A DNA stretch of 64,000 bases from Burkholderia pyrrocinia (lineage in GTDB: Bacteria > Pseudomonadota > Gammaproteobacteria > Burkholderiales > Burkholderiaceae). A program made the translations under genes and the position numbers. The notes beneath the pieces were generated by a model. It was not told where the DNA came from. It saw only the letters and a program-made list of their open reading frames with translations, and did not search any database. Shown here in pieces: positions 25,177 to 36,055 of this stretch. The stretch lies in the NCBI RefSeq assembly GCF_001028665.1, contig NZ_CP011505.1, positions 248,001-312,000 on the forward strand, given 5' to 3'. Position 1 is the stretch's first letter. Each line of letters opens with the position of its first letter.

Positions 25177-27414
25177 ATGACTCAACAATCCGCTCCGCCG
25201 CAGCAAACCGCCGAAGACGGCAGCGAGACCGATTTTGTCGCGGTGCTCGACATCCTGCTGGAAAGTCGCTGGCTGATCGCGACGATCACATGCGTGTTCC
25301 TGGCCGCGGGCCTCGCGTATGCGATTCTCGGCAAGCCCGTGTTCGAAGCGAACATCATGGTCCAGGTCGAGGACAGTCCCGACACGTCGGCCGCCAAGTC
25401 GTTGCTGGGCGACGTGTCCTCGTTGTTCGACGTCAAGTCGTCGGCCGCTGCCGAACAGCAGATTCTCGCGTCGAGACTGGTCGTCGAGCGCGCGGTGGAC
25501 AAGCTCAACCTCTTCATCGACGCATCGCCGAAGCGCTTTCCGCTGATCGGCGACTGGATCGCCCGCCACGGCGACGGCCTGTCCGATCCCGGCGTGGCCG
25601 GGCTCGGCGGCTACGCATGGGGCCGCGAACGGATCGACGTGACGCTGTTCGACGTGCCGCGCAAGAATGAAGGCGACACGTTCAAACTGACGAGCCTGGG
25701 CGGCAAGCGCTATCGGCTCGAAGGCGGCGATCTCGATGCCGCGGTCGACGGAACGGTCGGCACGCTCGAGCACTTCCGGTCGCCGCGCGGCCCGATCGTG
25801 CTGCGCGTCGACGCGATCGTCGCGAAGCCCGGCGCCGCGTTCGTGCTGGTCCGCAACTCGCGGTTGAAGACGATCGAGGATATCCGGGATCGCCTGAACG
25901 TCCAGGAGCGCGTGAAGCAGTCGGACGTCGTCGTTGCCAGCCTGCAGGATACCGATCCGAAATGGGTCAGCGACACGATGAACGAGATCGGCCGCCAGTA
26001 TGTGCGGCAGAACATCGAACGGAAATCGGCGGAGGCTGCACAGTCGCTCGAATTCCTGACCGCGCAACTGCCGCAGCTCAAGCAGCAACTGACCGATTCC
26101 GAGGCGCGCCTGACGAAATTGCGCAACGAGCACGGTACGGTCGATCTCACCGAGGAAGCGAAGCTCGCGCTGGTCCAGACCGCCGACGCGAAGACGCGCC
26201 TGCTCGAACTGCAGCAGAAGCGGCAGGAACTGATGTCCCGTTTCACCGACCGGCATCCGAGCGTGGCCGCGCTCGACGAGCAGATCGCGGCGCTGAACGG
26301 CTATCGGAACACCGCCGAGCTGCAGATCCGGCGCTTGCCGGACCTTCAGCAGGAAGCCGTGCGGTTGATGCTCGACGTCAAGGTCAACACCGATCTCTAC
26401 ACGGCGTTGCTGAACAACATGCAGCAACTGCAGCTCGTGCAGGCCGGCAAGGTCGGCAACGTGCGCCTCGTCGACGTGGCGGCGGTGCCGGAAGTGGCGG
26501 TGCGGCCGAAGAAGGCGCTCGTCGCGGTGGCGTCGCTGCTGCTCGGTCTGCTCGCCGGTTGCGGCGCCGCGATCGTCCGCTCGATGCTGTTCCACGGCAT
26601 CTCGGATCACAACGAGATCGAGCGCCGTCTCGGCCTCGCGGTATACGCGACCGTGCCTATCAGCGAGCATCAGCGCGATCTGGCCGAGGAGGCCGCGCGC
26701 AAGAGCGGCCACAAGTCGGTCCTGTCGATCGACTTCCCGAACGAGCCGGCCGTCGAGTGTCTGAGGAGCCTGCGGACCGCGCTGCAGTTCGCGATGATCG
26801 AGGCGAAGAACAACATCGTGATGATCGCCGGCCCGGCGCCGGGCGTCGGCAAGACGTTCATCTCGGCGAACCTCGCGGTCGTGATGGCCAGCGCCGGCAA
26901 GCGCGTGCTGCTGATCGACGGCGACATCCGCAAAGGCCGGCTGCACGACTATCTCGGCTTTCCGCGCGACCGGGGCTTCACTGAACTGATCGCCGGCAGT
27001 GCGCGGGTGGAGGACGTGATGCATCGCGAGGTGGTCGACGGTCTCGATTTCATTTCGACCGGGACGATGCCGAAGAATCCGGCCGAACTGCTGCTGAACC
27101 GGAATCTCGCATCGCTGCTCGACGATCTGTCGTCGCGTTACGACATCGTCATCGTCGATTCGGCGCCGGTCCTCGCCGTGCCCGATAGCGGCATTCTCGG
27201 CGCGTTCGCCGGCACGGCGCTGCTCGTCACGCTGGCCGGCAAGACGAAGCTCGGCGAGATCGGCGAATCCGCGAAACGCTTCGCGCAGAACGGCATTCGC
27301 CTGAACGGCGTCATCTTCAACGGCGTCAATCCGCGGCTCGGGCAGTACGGATACGGTTCGAAGTACGGCGGCTACCGGTATGTCGCATACGAATACGGGA
27401 CGCACGATGCATGA
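25177..27414 (+). CDS. wzc: Polysaccharide co-polymerase and tyrosine kinase, Wzc-like
   Basis: 745 residues. A Wzz-type periplasmic domain lies between a membrane segment near residues 35-55 (LIATITCVFLAAGLAYAIL) and one near 445-465, with a coiled coil of about 290-350 (QLPQLKQQLTDSEARLTKLR). The cytoplasmic BY-kinase has Walker A GPAPGVGKT at about 551-559, Walker A' LLIDGDIRKG near 577 and Walker B IVIVDSAPV near 665. The C-terminus is a tyrosine cluster (GQYGYGSKYGGYRYVAYEYG) that would be autophosphorylated. It sets chain length and links polymerisation to the Wza channel. Confidence 0.92.
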   Translation: MTQQSAPPQQTAEDGSETDFVAVLDILLESRWLIATITCVFLAAGLAYAILGKPVFEANIMVQVEDSPDTSAAKSLLGDVSSLFDVKSSAAAEQQILASRLVVERAVDKLNLFIDASPKRFPLIGDWIARHGDGLSDPGVAGLGGYAWGRERIDVTLFDVPRKNEGDTFKLTSLGGKRYRLEGGDLDAAVDGTVGTLEHFRSPRGPIVLRVDAIVAKPGAAFVLVRNSRLKTIEDIRDRLNVQERVKQSDVVVASLQDTDPKWVSDTMNEIGRQYVRQNIERKSAEAAQSLEFLTAQLPQLKQQLTDSEARLTKLRNEHGTVDLTEEAKLALVQTADAKTRLLELQQKRQELMSRFTDRHPSVAALDEQIAALNGYRNTAELQIRRLPDLQQEAVRLMLDVKVNTDLYTALLNNMQQLQLVQAGKVGNVRLVDVAAVPEVAVRPKKALVAVASLLLGLLAGCGAAIVRSMLFHGISDHNEIERRLGLAVYATVPISEHQRDLAEEAARKSGHKSVLSIDFPNEPAVECLRSLRTALQFAMIEAKNNIVMIAGPAPGVGKTFISANLAVVMASAGKRVLLIDGDIRKGRLHDYLGFPRDRGFTELIAGSARVEDVMHREVVDGLDFISTGTMPKNPAELLLNRNLASLLDDLSSRYDIVIVDSAPVLAVPDSGILGAFAGTALLVTLAGKTKLGEIGESAKRFAQNGIRLNGVIFNGVNPRLGQYGYGSKYGGYRYVAYEYGTHDA

Positions 27415-27477
27415 CGCACGCGTTGCCGTCGGCGGCCCGGCACGCGATCGCGGCCGCGCGCTGCGCAGGGAGGCGCA

Positions 27478-28710
27478 ATGATCAACCCCAGGGATTCGAT
27501 CGTTTCGCTGGCCGGCGTCGTGATCGGGCAGATCGCGCTGTTCGTCTGCATCTTCGTGATCGGACGGCGGTTCGGGCCGGAGTCGCTCGGCCACTTCAAC
27601 TACCTGCTCGCGCTGGCGACGTTCGCTGGCACGTTGCTCGCATTCCGCTTCGAACTCGCATGCGTGGACGACTCGCCCGGCGCGTCGTTCAACGCGTTCG
27701 TCAACGTGACGGCGCTGAGCCTGGTCGTCGTCGCCGCGTTCGCGATGGTGATCGCCATTGCCGGCCGTACCGACCTGTATCTCGTCGCGGTCTATGCGCT
27801 GGCAACGTTCGTGCAACTGGCCGCCGGGTCCTACCTGAACAGCCTGAGGCGCTACGGTTGGATCGCGCTGTCGCGCGTGGTGGTCAACGGCGTGTTCCTC
27901 GCCGGCCTCATGCTGTCGCTCGCGTGCCCCGCGTGCGGGCACGTCGACGTGTTCGCGCTGTACGCGTGGGTGACCGCGGCGGTCTCGGTCGCGATGGCCG
28001 GTGCGATCCTGCTCACCGGTTATCGCGCGGGCTATTCGTTCAGGCTTTCGCGCGGGTTCTTCGTCAGGAATCGCCGCTTCGCGCTGTATATCCTGCCGTC
28101 GACGCTGTGCGCATCGGTGCTGACCTATGCGCTGTCGATCGCGATTCCGCACTGGTTCGATGCGCAGAGCGCCGGCTACTTTGCCGCCGCCTACCGGCTC
28201 GGCTTCTTTCCGGTGTCGCTGATCGCGCAGAGCGTCGGCGGCGTGTTCCGGCGCGACGCCATCGGCGCGATGGCGCGACCGGATGCGGGCACGACGGTGC
28301 CGCGGGTGTACCGGACCTACGCACGCGCGCTCGCGGGGCTCGCGGTCGTGTACATGGCGGGTGGGCTGCTGCTGTTCGCGCCGCTCGTCGACCTGTTCTT
28401 CGGCGAAAGCTGGCGCGGCTCGGTCGGGTTCTATCACAGCCTGATGCCGCTGTTCGCGCTGCAGCTGATCTACGTGCCGCTGTCGCAGATCTTCCTGGCC
28501 GCGCGCGCGCAGCGCACCGATTTCCTGTTTCAGCTGACCTGCGGCGTGTGTCTGGCCGGCTCACTGGGCATCGCGCGACTGATGAACCTGTCGGCCCCGA
28601 CGAGCGTGCAGATTTTTTCGCTGACGGGCGCGGCGCTGATGGCGGCCGGCATCGCGCTGACGTACCGGGTCCTCGGCACGAACCTGCCCCGATCCCACGC
28701 ACCGGCGTGA
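27478..28710 (+). CDS. wzx: Polysaccharide repeat-unit flippase, Wzx-like
   Basis: 410 residues, almost wholly hydrophobic, with about 12 membrane segments, starting VSLAGVVIGQIALFVCIFVIGRRFGPESLGHFNYLLALATFAG, the usual N-terminal pattern of MOP-superfamily O-antigen flippases (quoted by segment: GRRFGPESLGHFNY is the key loop). It would move the lipid-linked repeat unit across the inner membrane. It lies between Wzc and the Kdo-transferase-like gene on the same strand. Confidence 0.82.
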   Translation: MINPRDSIVSLAGVVIGQIALFVCIFVIGRRFGPESLGHFNYLLALATFAGTLLAFRFELACVDDSPGASFNAFVNVTALSLVVVAAFAMVIAIAGRTDLYLVAVYALATFVQLAAGSYLNSLRRYGWIALSRVVVNGVFLAGLMLSLACPACGHVDVFALYAWVTAAVSVAMAGAILLTGYRAGYSFRLSRGFFVRNRRFALYILPSTLCASVLTYALSIAIPHWFDAQSAGYFAAAYRLGFFPVSLIAQSVGGVFRRDAIGAMARPDAGTTVPRVYRTYARALAGLAVVYMAGGLLLFAPLVDLFFGESWRGSVGFYHSLMPLFALQLIYVPLSQIFLAARAQRTDFLFQLTCGVCLAGSLGIARLMNLSAPTSVQIFSLTGAALMAAGIALTYRVLGTNLPRSHAPA

Positions 28711-28738
28711 TGTCGCCGATACGAAAAGCGAGCACACC

Positions 28739-29938
28739 ATGATCCTGATAGTCATCGATTCTCTCGAGCGCTACTACTTCGCCACCCGCCTGGTCAGCGC
28801 GATCCGGCACGAGTACGAGTTCGCATTCCTGACGAGCGAGCCCGTCGCGCATCTCGGCCTGCTGCTGGGCGGCTACCGGTCGGTGTACCTGAACCGGCTG
28901 CTGCCGATCGACGTGGCCGACAGCCAGCCGGCCGACCGCACGCCGTACCAGCTGTCGATCGAGGTGCTGAACGGGCAGATGACGGAGGCCCGCGCGAAGC
29001 GCGAGTCGGCGGCGATCTTCCATATCGCGTCGGAAGTCCTGCGCGGCCTGCGGATCGAGCAATGCGTGATGTGGAACGGGCAGCAACTCGTGTGTCGCGC
29101 GGTGCGGCAGGCATGCACGGTGTACGGCGTGGCGACCCGCTTCATCGAGATCTCGAACCTGCCGGGCAAGCTGTTCGTCGATTCGCTGGGCGTCAATGCG
29201 CTATCGACGATCAGCCGGAATCCCGATGTGATCGATCGCCTGCCGCTGCCCGACGAGCAGACGCATGCGCACTGGCTGTCGACCTACGAACGCGACAAGC
29301 GGATGCCGCTGCCGCAGGCCAGAACGTCGTTCGCGCGCAAGGCCACGTCCGCGACCAACTATCTGCTGAAGGCGCTCAGCGGCGGGGTCGCCCGGCGGCG
29401 CCTGGCCAGCGTGCGTGCGCGCAACGGGATGCCGGCGCCGCGACAGGCCACGTATATGTCGGCCGACACGCTGTCGACTTGCCGCTATGTGTTTCTGCCG
29501 CTCCAGGTGTCCGGCGACACGCAGATCAAGCTGCATTCGGACGTCGGCAATCTCGACGCGATTCGCCATGCGTTCGAGTTCGCGGCGAACGAGAGCGCCG
29601 ACCTGTTCGTGAAGCTTCATCCGGCCGAGACCGATGCGGCCGAGATCGACGCGATCGTGCGCCTGCAGGAGACCTATCACTTCGAAATCGTCACGTCGCC
29701 GACGACGGACCTGCTCAGGCACGCGTATGCGGTCGTCACGATCAATTCGACGGTCGGGCTGGAGGCGATGCTGTACGGCAAGCGCGTGGTGTCGCTCGGC
29801 CGCTGCTTCTACAAGGAATTCGACCGCGACCGGCTGCTGAAGTACATCCATTCGTTCCTGGTCGATGGAATCGATTACTTCGGCGCCGGGCGGATCCCCG
29901 CCGATGCGGCGCGGCGCGTGTTCGCGAGGCGGCACTGA
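28739..29938 (+). CDS. KpsS/KpsC-like capsule protein, probable Kdo transferase
   Basis: 399 residues. The C-terminal half has the motifs of the capsule synthesis family that includes KpsS and KpsC: YVFLPLQVSGDTQIKLHSD, then FVKLHPAETD, then VVTINSTVGLEAMLYGKRVVSLG. KpsS and KpsC transfer beta-Kdo in ABC-dependent capsules. Here the gene sits in a Wzx/Wzy operon with its own kdsA, kdsB, kdsC and kdsD, so it is the best candidate for adding Kdo to the repeat unit. The N-terminal half shows no known motif. Two bases separate its stop codon from the acetyltransferase start. Confidence 0.75.
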   Translation: MILIVIDSLERYYFATRLVSAIRHEYEFAFLTSEPVAHLGLLLGGYRSVYLNRLLPIDVADSQPADRTPYQLSIEVLNGQMTEARAKRESAAIFHIASEVLRGLRIEQCVMWNGQQLVCRAVRQACTVYGVATRFIEISNLPGKLFVDSLGVNALSTISRNPDVIDRLPLPDEQTHAHWLSTYERDKRMPLPQARTSFARKATSATNYLLKALSGGVARRRLASVRARNGMPAPRQATYMSADTLSTCRYVFLPLQVSGDTQIKLHSDVGNLDAIRHAFEFAANESADLFVKLHPAETDAAEIDAIVRLQETYHFEIVTSPTTDLLRHAYAVVTINSTVGLEAMLYGKRVVSLGRCFYKEFDRDRLLKYIHSFLVDGIDYFGAGRIPADAARRVFARRH

Positions 29939-29939
29939 C

Positions 29940-30470
29940 ATGGCCGTCACGTTGCGACAGACCGCCGAGGCGATCGCCGAAGACTGCCGCTGCAATGCGT
30001 TCGTCAAGACGCGCAGCGTCGTGGTCTTCTACCGGATCGTGCACTACCTCGCGTGCAGAAGCCGGCTCACGCTGCTGGCCGGCGCGCCGCTCATCGTGCT
30101 GTACATCGTGCTGTGCGACTGGCTGATGGGCATCGAGATTCCGGTGAAGACGAAGATCGGCAAGGGGCTCACGATCTATCACGGTACCGGCCTCGTGATC
30201 AACGGGTATGCGGTGATCGGCGACTACTGCACGCTGCGACACGGCGTGACCATCGGCAACACCCTGCTGAAGGACGGCACGATCAGCGGCGTTCCGACGA
30301 TCGGCGACAACGTGGAATTCGGCGTTCACAGCGTCGCGCTCGGCGCGATTCGTGTCGGCGACCGTGCGCGGATCGGCGCCGGAGCGGTGGTGCTGACCGA
30401 CGTGCCGGACGGCCGCGTCGCCGTCGGCGTTCCGGCGCGCATCCTCGACAACGGACAGGAACCGAAATGA
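29940..30470 (+). CDS. Serine acetyltransferase-like (hexapeptide) O-acetyltransferase
   Basis: 176 residues. After a hydrophobic segment (LLAGAPLIVLYIVLCDWLMG) comes a left-handed beta-helix of hexapeptide repeats: IYHGTGLVINGYAVIGDYC, VTIGNTLLKDG, PTIGDNVEFGVHSVALGAIRVGDRARIGAGAVVL in repeat order, ending in GVPARIL. Such enzymes in polysaccharide clusters put acetyl groups on sugars. Its job here is probably O-acetylation of the repeat unit; a cysteine-synthesis role is unlikely given the short N-terminus and the neighbours. The ATG overlaps no gene, but the stop overlaps the next start. Confidence 0.8.
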   Translation: MAVTLRQTAEAIAEDCRCNAFVKTRSVVVFYRIVHYLACRSRLTLLAGAPLIVLYIVLCDWLMGIEIPVKTKIGKGLTIYHGTGLVINGYAVIGDYCTLRHGVTIGNTLLKDGTISGVPTIGDNVEFGVHSVALGAIRVGDRARIGAGAVVLTDVPDGRVAVGVPARILDNGQEPK

Positions 30471-31453
30471 AAGTGTTCATTCTGCATCCCGGCAAGGCGA
30501 ACTATCCGGAGATCGCCGCCTACGGGCGTTGCCTGCGCGCGCACGGATTCGAGGTATTCGACGGCGACCTCGACGCCTACACGCGCTTTCCGGATCGGGA
30601 CAGGTGCGTGCTGTGGTGCATCATGGGCTTCTATCGTGCGTTGCCGCCCGCGAAGTTCGTGATTCACGACTATCGCTCGCTGTCGGTCGGCCGGCTCGCG
30701 GCCGTCAAGGACTACATGAAGCGGATGCTCAACGTCCGGCCCGATCTGCGGATCTTCCAGAACGCGCGCATGCGCGACGCGATGGCGTTTCGCGACGACG
30801 TGCGCTCGTTGCTGTTGCCGATGGGCGTGCCTGACTGGATCTTCAATCCGGCGGGTACCGATACCGAGGTCGCCGATCGGAGCGATGCCGACGCGGATGC
30901 CGATGCCGTGCGAACACCGTCCGGAAGGTTTTGCTATATCGGCGAAATGAGCCGTGAACGCGGCTTTCACAAGGTGCTGGCCGCCTACCGCGACGCGCGG
31001 CGCGACGCGACGGACACGCTCGTGCTGGTCGGCGACCCGGAACCCGAAATTCGCGCGGCGTTCGGCGATACGCCGGGCATCCGGTTCGTCGGCCGCGTGC
31101 CGCAGCCCGACGCGCTGCGCATCGTCCGCGACAGCGAATACGCGGTGTGCTTCTTTCCGTATCACCGGCCGCATTGCTTCCAGACGCCGACGAAGCTGCT
31201 CGAATACGCGTCGCTCGGCAAGAAAATCGTCTGCAACGATGCGCCGTCGAACGTGCGCACTGCGAACGAGCTCGGCATCCCGTGCCACGTCACCGGCGCG
31301 ACGATCTTCGACGAACTGTTCCCGCTGTCGCGGATCCGCGCGCGCCGTCCCGACCCGGCCACGATGAAGTCGCTCGAATGGGGGCGCGTGATCGAGCGCT
31401 CGGGCGTGCTGGCGTATATCGATGCGGCCGCGGGGCGCGGGCCGGCTATCTGA
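30467..31453 (+). CDS. Glycosyltransferase (GT4-like)
   Basis: 328 residues. A weak N-terminal half is followed by the donor-binding half: GRFCYIGEMSRERGFHKVLAAY, LVLVGDPEPEIRAAF, IRFVGRVPQPDALRIVRDSEYAVCFFPYHRPHCFQTPTKLLEYASLGKKIV in family order, where the PTKLLEYASLGK stretch is the E-x7-E-type region. It adds one sugar to the lipid-linked intermediate in the cytoplasm; donor and linkage cannot be read from the sequence. The start overlaps the acetyltransferase stop by ATGA. Confidence 0.8.
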   Translation: MKVFILHPGKANYPEIAAYGRCLRAHGFEVFDGDLDAYTRFPDRDRCVLWCIMGFYRALPPAKFVIHDYRSLSVGRLAAVKDYMKRMLNVRPDLRIFQNARMRDAMAFRDDVRSLLLPMGVPDWIFNPAGTDTEVADRSDADADADAVRTPSGRFCYIGEMSRERGFHKVLAAYRDARRDATDTLVLVGDPEPEIRAAFGDTPGIRFVGRVPQPDALRIVRDSEYAVCFFPYHRPHCFQTPTKLLEYASLGKKIVCNDAPSNVRTANELGIPCHVTGATIFDELFPLSRIRARRPDPATMKSLEWGRVIERSGVLAYIDAAAGRGPAI

Positions 31454-31462
31454 GGGCGGGAC

Positions 31463-32686
31463 ATGAATGCGATTTCACTGTTTGCGGTTCGCGGTCACGA
31501 GCGCTTGATACTGCCCGGTGCAATGGTGCTCGGCGGGGCGTTCGCGCTGCTGTTTTCGTTCGGCGCCTTCTATTTCTACCTGCTGTTTCTGGTGCTGGCG
31601 GGGGCTGAGCGAAAGCCGGACCGATTCCTGGTGCTGGTTGCGTGCATCGGCGCTGTCCTCGTGATGGGTCCGCTGATCGCGCTCAAGTTGCCGTTCCAGG
31701 ACGGCGGCAACGACAAGCTTCAGTATCTCGACTTCATGTACAAGATGCAGTCGCTCGGAATCTGGCAGTACATGATCCGGCAACCGGAGATCGTGTCGTT
31801 CTCCGTTCTGCATGGTGCCGCGAGCCTGGTCGGCGTCACCGACACCGCGTTCCTGCTGATTTTCGTCGTGTTCTTCTCCTGGCTGCTCGTCGTGATCTGG
31901 CGCGAGCAATACCAGGCGATTCCGCTGTTTCTGGTGCTGTTGCTGTCTTCGTCGTCGTTTTTCGGCACGTACGGCAACCTGATGCGGCAATCGATGGCAT
32001 TTCCGCTGCTGTTCATGGCCATCTTCTCGGCGAGCAGGCGCAAGGCGGGTCTGGCCATCGTGCTGGCCGGCCTGACGCATATTCCGTCGCTGATCGTGGG
32101 CGTCCCGTTTTTGCTCTATCGGTGGTTCGGTCGGATCGCAATCTGGTGTTCGCTTGCGTTGACCGCGATCACGATCGTCGTATCGAAGCTGGCGCCGGGG
32201 CTGTTCGCTGTGTCCGGCAACGACGATTCCTATCTGTCGAACAAGATCAACCTCTACTCGACGTGGGATACCTACAGCATTGCCGGGGTGGCGGCCGTGG
32301 CGTTCGCGATCTTCCTGCTCAGCAACGGACTGTGGCGTCGTCGGGAAAAGTGGTGGCGGGGCAGTGCGGAAAGTGCGCATCACGGCCTGCGGCACTGTCT
32401 GGTCATGATGAACTTCGCCGCGCTGGCGCTGGTGGCGACCAGCGATCTGACGAAGGTGTTCGAGCGCATCTACATCTATTTCTTCGTGGTCGCGCTGATG
32501 TATCTGTCGCTATGCATGGTGCATGTGCGCCGGGGCCCGTTCAAGGCGCTGATCCTGCTCGTCGCCGTGGCATACGGCGTGTACGGATTCGCGAAGAACC
32601 TGTCGATCCAGCCGTTGCTCTATGCGGGCGACCCGATCGCGTTCCTGACCGCCAGCCTGTTCGGGATGTACAGCCATTTCATGTAA
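31463..32686 (+). CDS. wzy: Polysaccharide polymerase, Wzy (EpsG-like)
   Basis: 407 residues, about 11 membrane segments. DGGNDKLQYLDFMY (first periplasmic loop) and GNLMRQSMAFPLLFMAIFSASRRKAGLAIVLAGLTHIPSL (with the RQSMA and HIPSL motifs) are typical of EpsG-type Wzy proteins, which join repeat units on the periplasmic face. It shares the operon with Wzx and Wzc, completing a Wzx/Wzy system. Confidence 0.8.
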   Translation: MNAISLFAVRGHERLILPGAMVLGGAFALLFSFGAFYFYLLFLVLAGAERKPDRFLVLVACIGAVLVMGPLIALKLPFQDGGNDKLQYLDFMYKMQSLGIWQYMIRQPEIVSFSVLHGAASLVGVTDTAFLLIFVVFFSWLLVVIWREQYQAIPLFLVLLLSSSSFFGTYGNLMRQSMAFPLLFMAIFSASRRKAGLAIVLAGLTHIPSLIVGVPFLLYRWFGRIAIWCSLALTAITIVVSKLAPGLFAVSGNDDSYLSNKINLYSTWDTYSIAGVAAVAFAIFLLSNGLWRRREKWWRGSAESAHHGLRHCLVMMNFAALALVATSDLTKVFERIYIYFFVVALMYLSLCMVHVRRGPFKALILLVAVAYGVYGFAKNLSIQPLLYAGDPIAFLTASLFGMYSHFM

Positions 32687-32689
32687 CGG

Positions 32690-33778
32690 ATGCCAATGAA
32701 AATCGCTCATTTAGTCGAATCCAGCGCCACCGGCACATTGTCGATGGTGTGCCTGATAGCGAATCGCCTTGCTCGCGAAGGTCACGACGTGCATGTCATC
32801 TACTCGGTGCGACCGGATACGCCGCCCGGGCTGGCCGCGATGTTCGACGCGCGGGTTTCGTTGCGCCACGTCCAGATGAAGGGCGAGGGTCTGCTGCGGA
32901 CCGTGGGCCGGCTGCGCACGACGCTCAACGAGATCGGCCCCGACGTCGTGCACCTGCATTCGTCGTTCGCCGGCTTTCTCGGACGGCTGTCGACGCTGTT
33001 TGCGTTGCCGAAGGCGGCGTTCTTTTACAGCCCGCACTGCATTTCATTCATGCGCCGCGATATCTCGGCAGTGAAGCGCCTGGCGTTCGTCGGACTGGAG
33101 TGGATCGCGTGCGTCCGGAAGTGCCTTTACGTCGCGTGCTCGGAAAGCGAAGGCCAGGCAATCCGTGTATGGCTTCGTCAGCCGGTGGTGGTGGTCGAGA
33201 ATGCCGTGGGCGACACCCCGTCGTCCGCGCGTTCGGGCGACGCCGGGCGGCCGGCGGACGGCCCCCCGTGCGTGGTGACCGTCGGCGGTGTTCGCGCGCA
33301 AAAAAATCCCGGGTTGTTCGCGCAGATCGCGCACGGCATGCGCGCGAGCGGCACGCGCTTCGTCTGGATCGGCGACGGCGACGATGCATGGAAGGCACGG
33401 CTGGCCGACGCCGGCGTCGAGGTAACCGGATGGTTGCCGCACGACGAGGTGGCGCGCCGGCTCGGCGGCGCGGACGTGTACCTGTCGACGTCGTCGTGGG
33501 AAGGCATGCCGGTATCGGTCATCGAGGCGATGCTGGCCGGACGGCCCGTCGTCGTGTCCGACTGCGCCGGCAACGTGGATGTCGTGCGCCATCTGCAGAC
33601 GGGCGTGGTCTACGCGACGGCGGCCGACGCGCTCGCGTGGCTGCAGCGCCTCGCCGGCGACGCCGCGCTGCGCCGGGAGCTGGGCCGGCAGGCGAGCAGC
33701 GAGGCGCGACAGCGTTTCGGCGAGGAGCGCTTGTTCGGAGAGCTCGCGCCGCTCTATGCTGCATGGGCGACTCGCTGA
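32690..33778 (+). CDS. Glycosyltransferase family 4
   Basis: 362 residues of GT-B fold. MKIAHLVESSATGTLSMVCLIANRLAREGHDV is the N-terminal pattern, and the GT4 donor site is seen in VVTVGGVRAQKNPGLF, VWIGDGDDAWKARL, EVTGWLPHDEVARRL and STSSWEGMPVSVIEAMLAGRPVVVSD, the last with the EGMPVSVIE motif. It adds a sugar to the repeat unit. The ATG at 32690 or the one two codons later may be used. Confidence 0.85.
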   Translation: MPMKIAHLVESSATGTLSMVCLIANRLAREGHDVHVIYSVRPDTPPGLAAMFDARVSLRHVQMKGEGLLRTVGRLRTTLNEIGPDVVHLHSSFAGFLGRLSTLFALPKAAFFYSPHCISFMRRDISAVKRLAFVGLEWIACVRKCLYVACSESEGQAIRVWLRQPVVVVENAVGDTPSSARSGDAGRPADGPPCVVTVGGVRAQKNPGLFAQIAHGMRASGTRFVWIGDGDDAWKARLADAGVEVTGWLPHDEVARRLGGADVYLSTSSWEGMPVSVIEAMLAGRPVVVSDCAGNVDVVRHLQTGVVYATAADALAWLQRLAGDAALRRELGRQASSEARQRFGEERLFGELAPLYAAWATR

Positions 33779-35248
<1,470 letters not shown>

Positions 35249-35265
<17 letters not shown>

Positions 35266-36055
35266 CGGGCGGCCGGTGCGCGTCGTGATTCCGGCCCGGT
35301 ACGGTTCGACGCGATTGCCGGGCAAGCCGCTCGTCGATCTGGACGGCGAGCCGATGATCGTCCGCGTGCACGCGCGCGTGCGCCGCGCGCTGCCCGATAC
35401 CGACATTGTCGTCGCGATCGACGACGCGCGCATCGCGGAGGTGCTCGACGCGCGCGGCATCCGTTTCGCGATGACCGATGCCGGTCACGCGTCCGGCACC
35501 GATCGCGCGGCGGAAGTCGCGCGCGTGTCCGGCTGGCGCGACACCGATGCGGTGCTCAACGTGCAGGGCGATGAACCGCTCGTGCCGACGGCGCTGCTCA
35601 AGGCATTCGCCGGCTTCTGCGGCGCGGCGCCGGACCTCGGGGTCGCGACGGTGGCCTGCCCGGTCGGCGATGCCGCGCTGCTCGACGAGCCGGCCATCGT
35701 CAAGCTCGTCGTCGACTGCCGCGGCCGTGCGCTGTACTTCTCGCGCGCGGCGATTCCGTTCTGCCGCGACGGCCGGCCGGACAGCGCGAACGGTTCGAGC
35801 CGCAGCGTGTTCCTGCGGCATATCGGCCTCTACGGCTACGCGAACGCGGCATTGCAGGCGCTTGCGAGCGCGATGCCGTGCGAACTCGAGCAGCTGGAAC
35901 AGCTCGAGCAGTTGCGCGCGCTGTGGCTCGGCACGCCGATCGACGTGATGCGCTGGCACGATGCGCCGCCTGCCGGCATCGATACACCCGACGACGTCGC
36001 CCGTGTCGTCTCCCTTCTCAAACGGCAAACCCATGATGCAACAGAACCATATTGA
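35249..36055 (+). CDS. kdsB: CMP-Kdo synthetase
   Basis: 268 residues. The CTP-binding motif [22 protein letters not shown] is typical, followed by [13 protein letters not shown] and [11 protein letters not shown]. It activates Kdo to CMP-Kdo, the donor for the Kdo transferase. The C-terminal part contains a short tandem LEQ-LEQ-LEQ repeat. The start overlaps kdsC and the end overlaps kdsD, so the Kdo genes are tightly coupled. Confidence 0.92.

Noticed and set aside
24847..28437. Very long open frame on the minus strand opposite wzb, wzc and wzx
   Set aside because: It is an antisense frame kept open by GC-rich third-position bias; its translation is rich in Arg, Asp and His with no domain, while the plus-strand genes have clear motifs.
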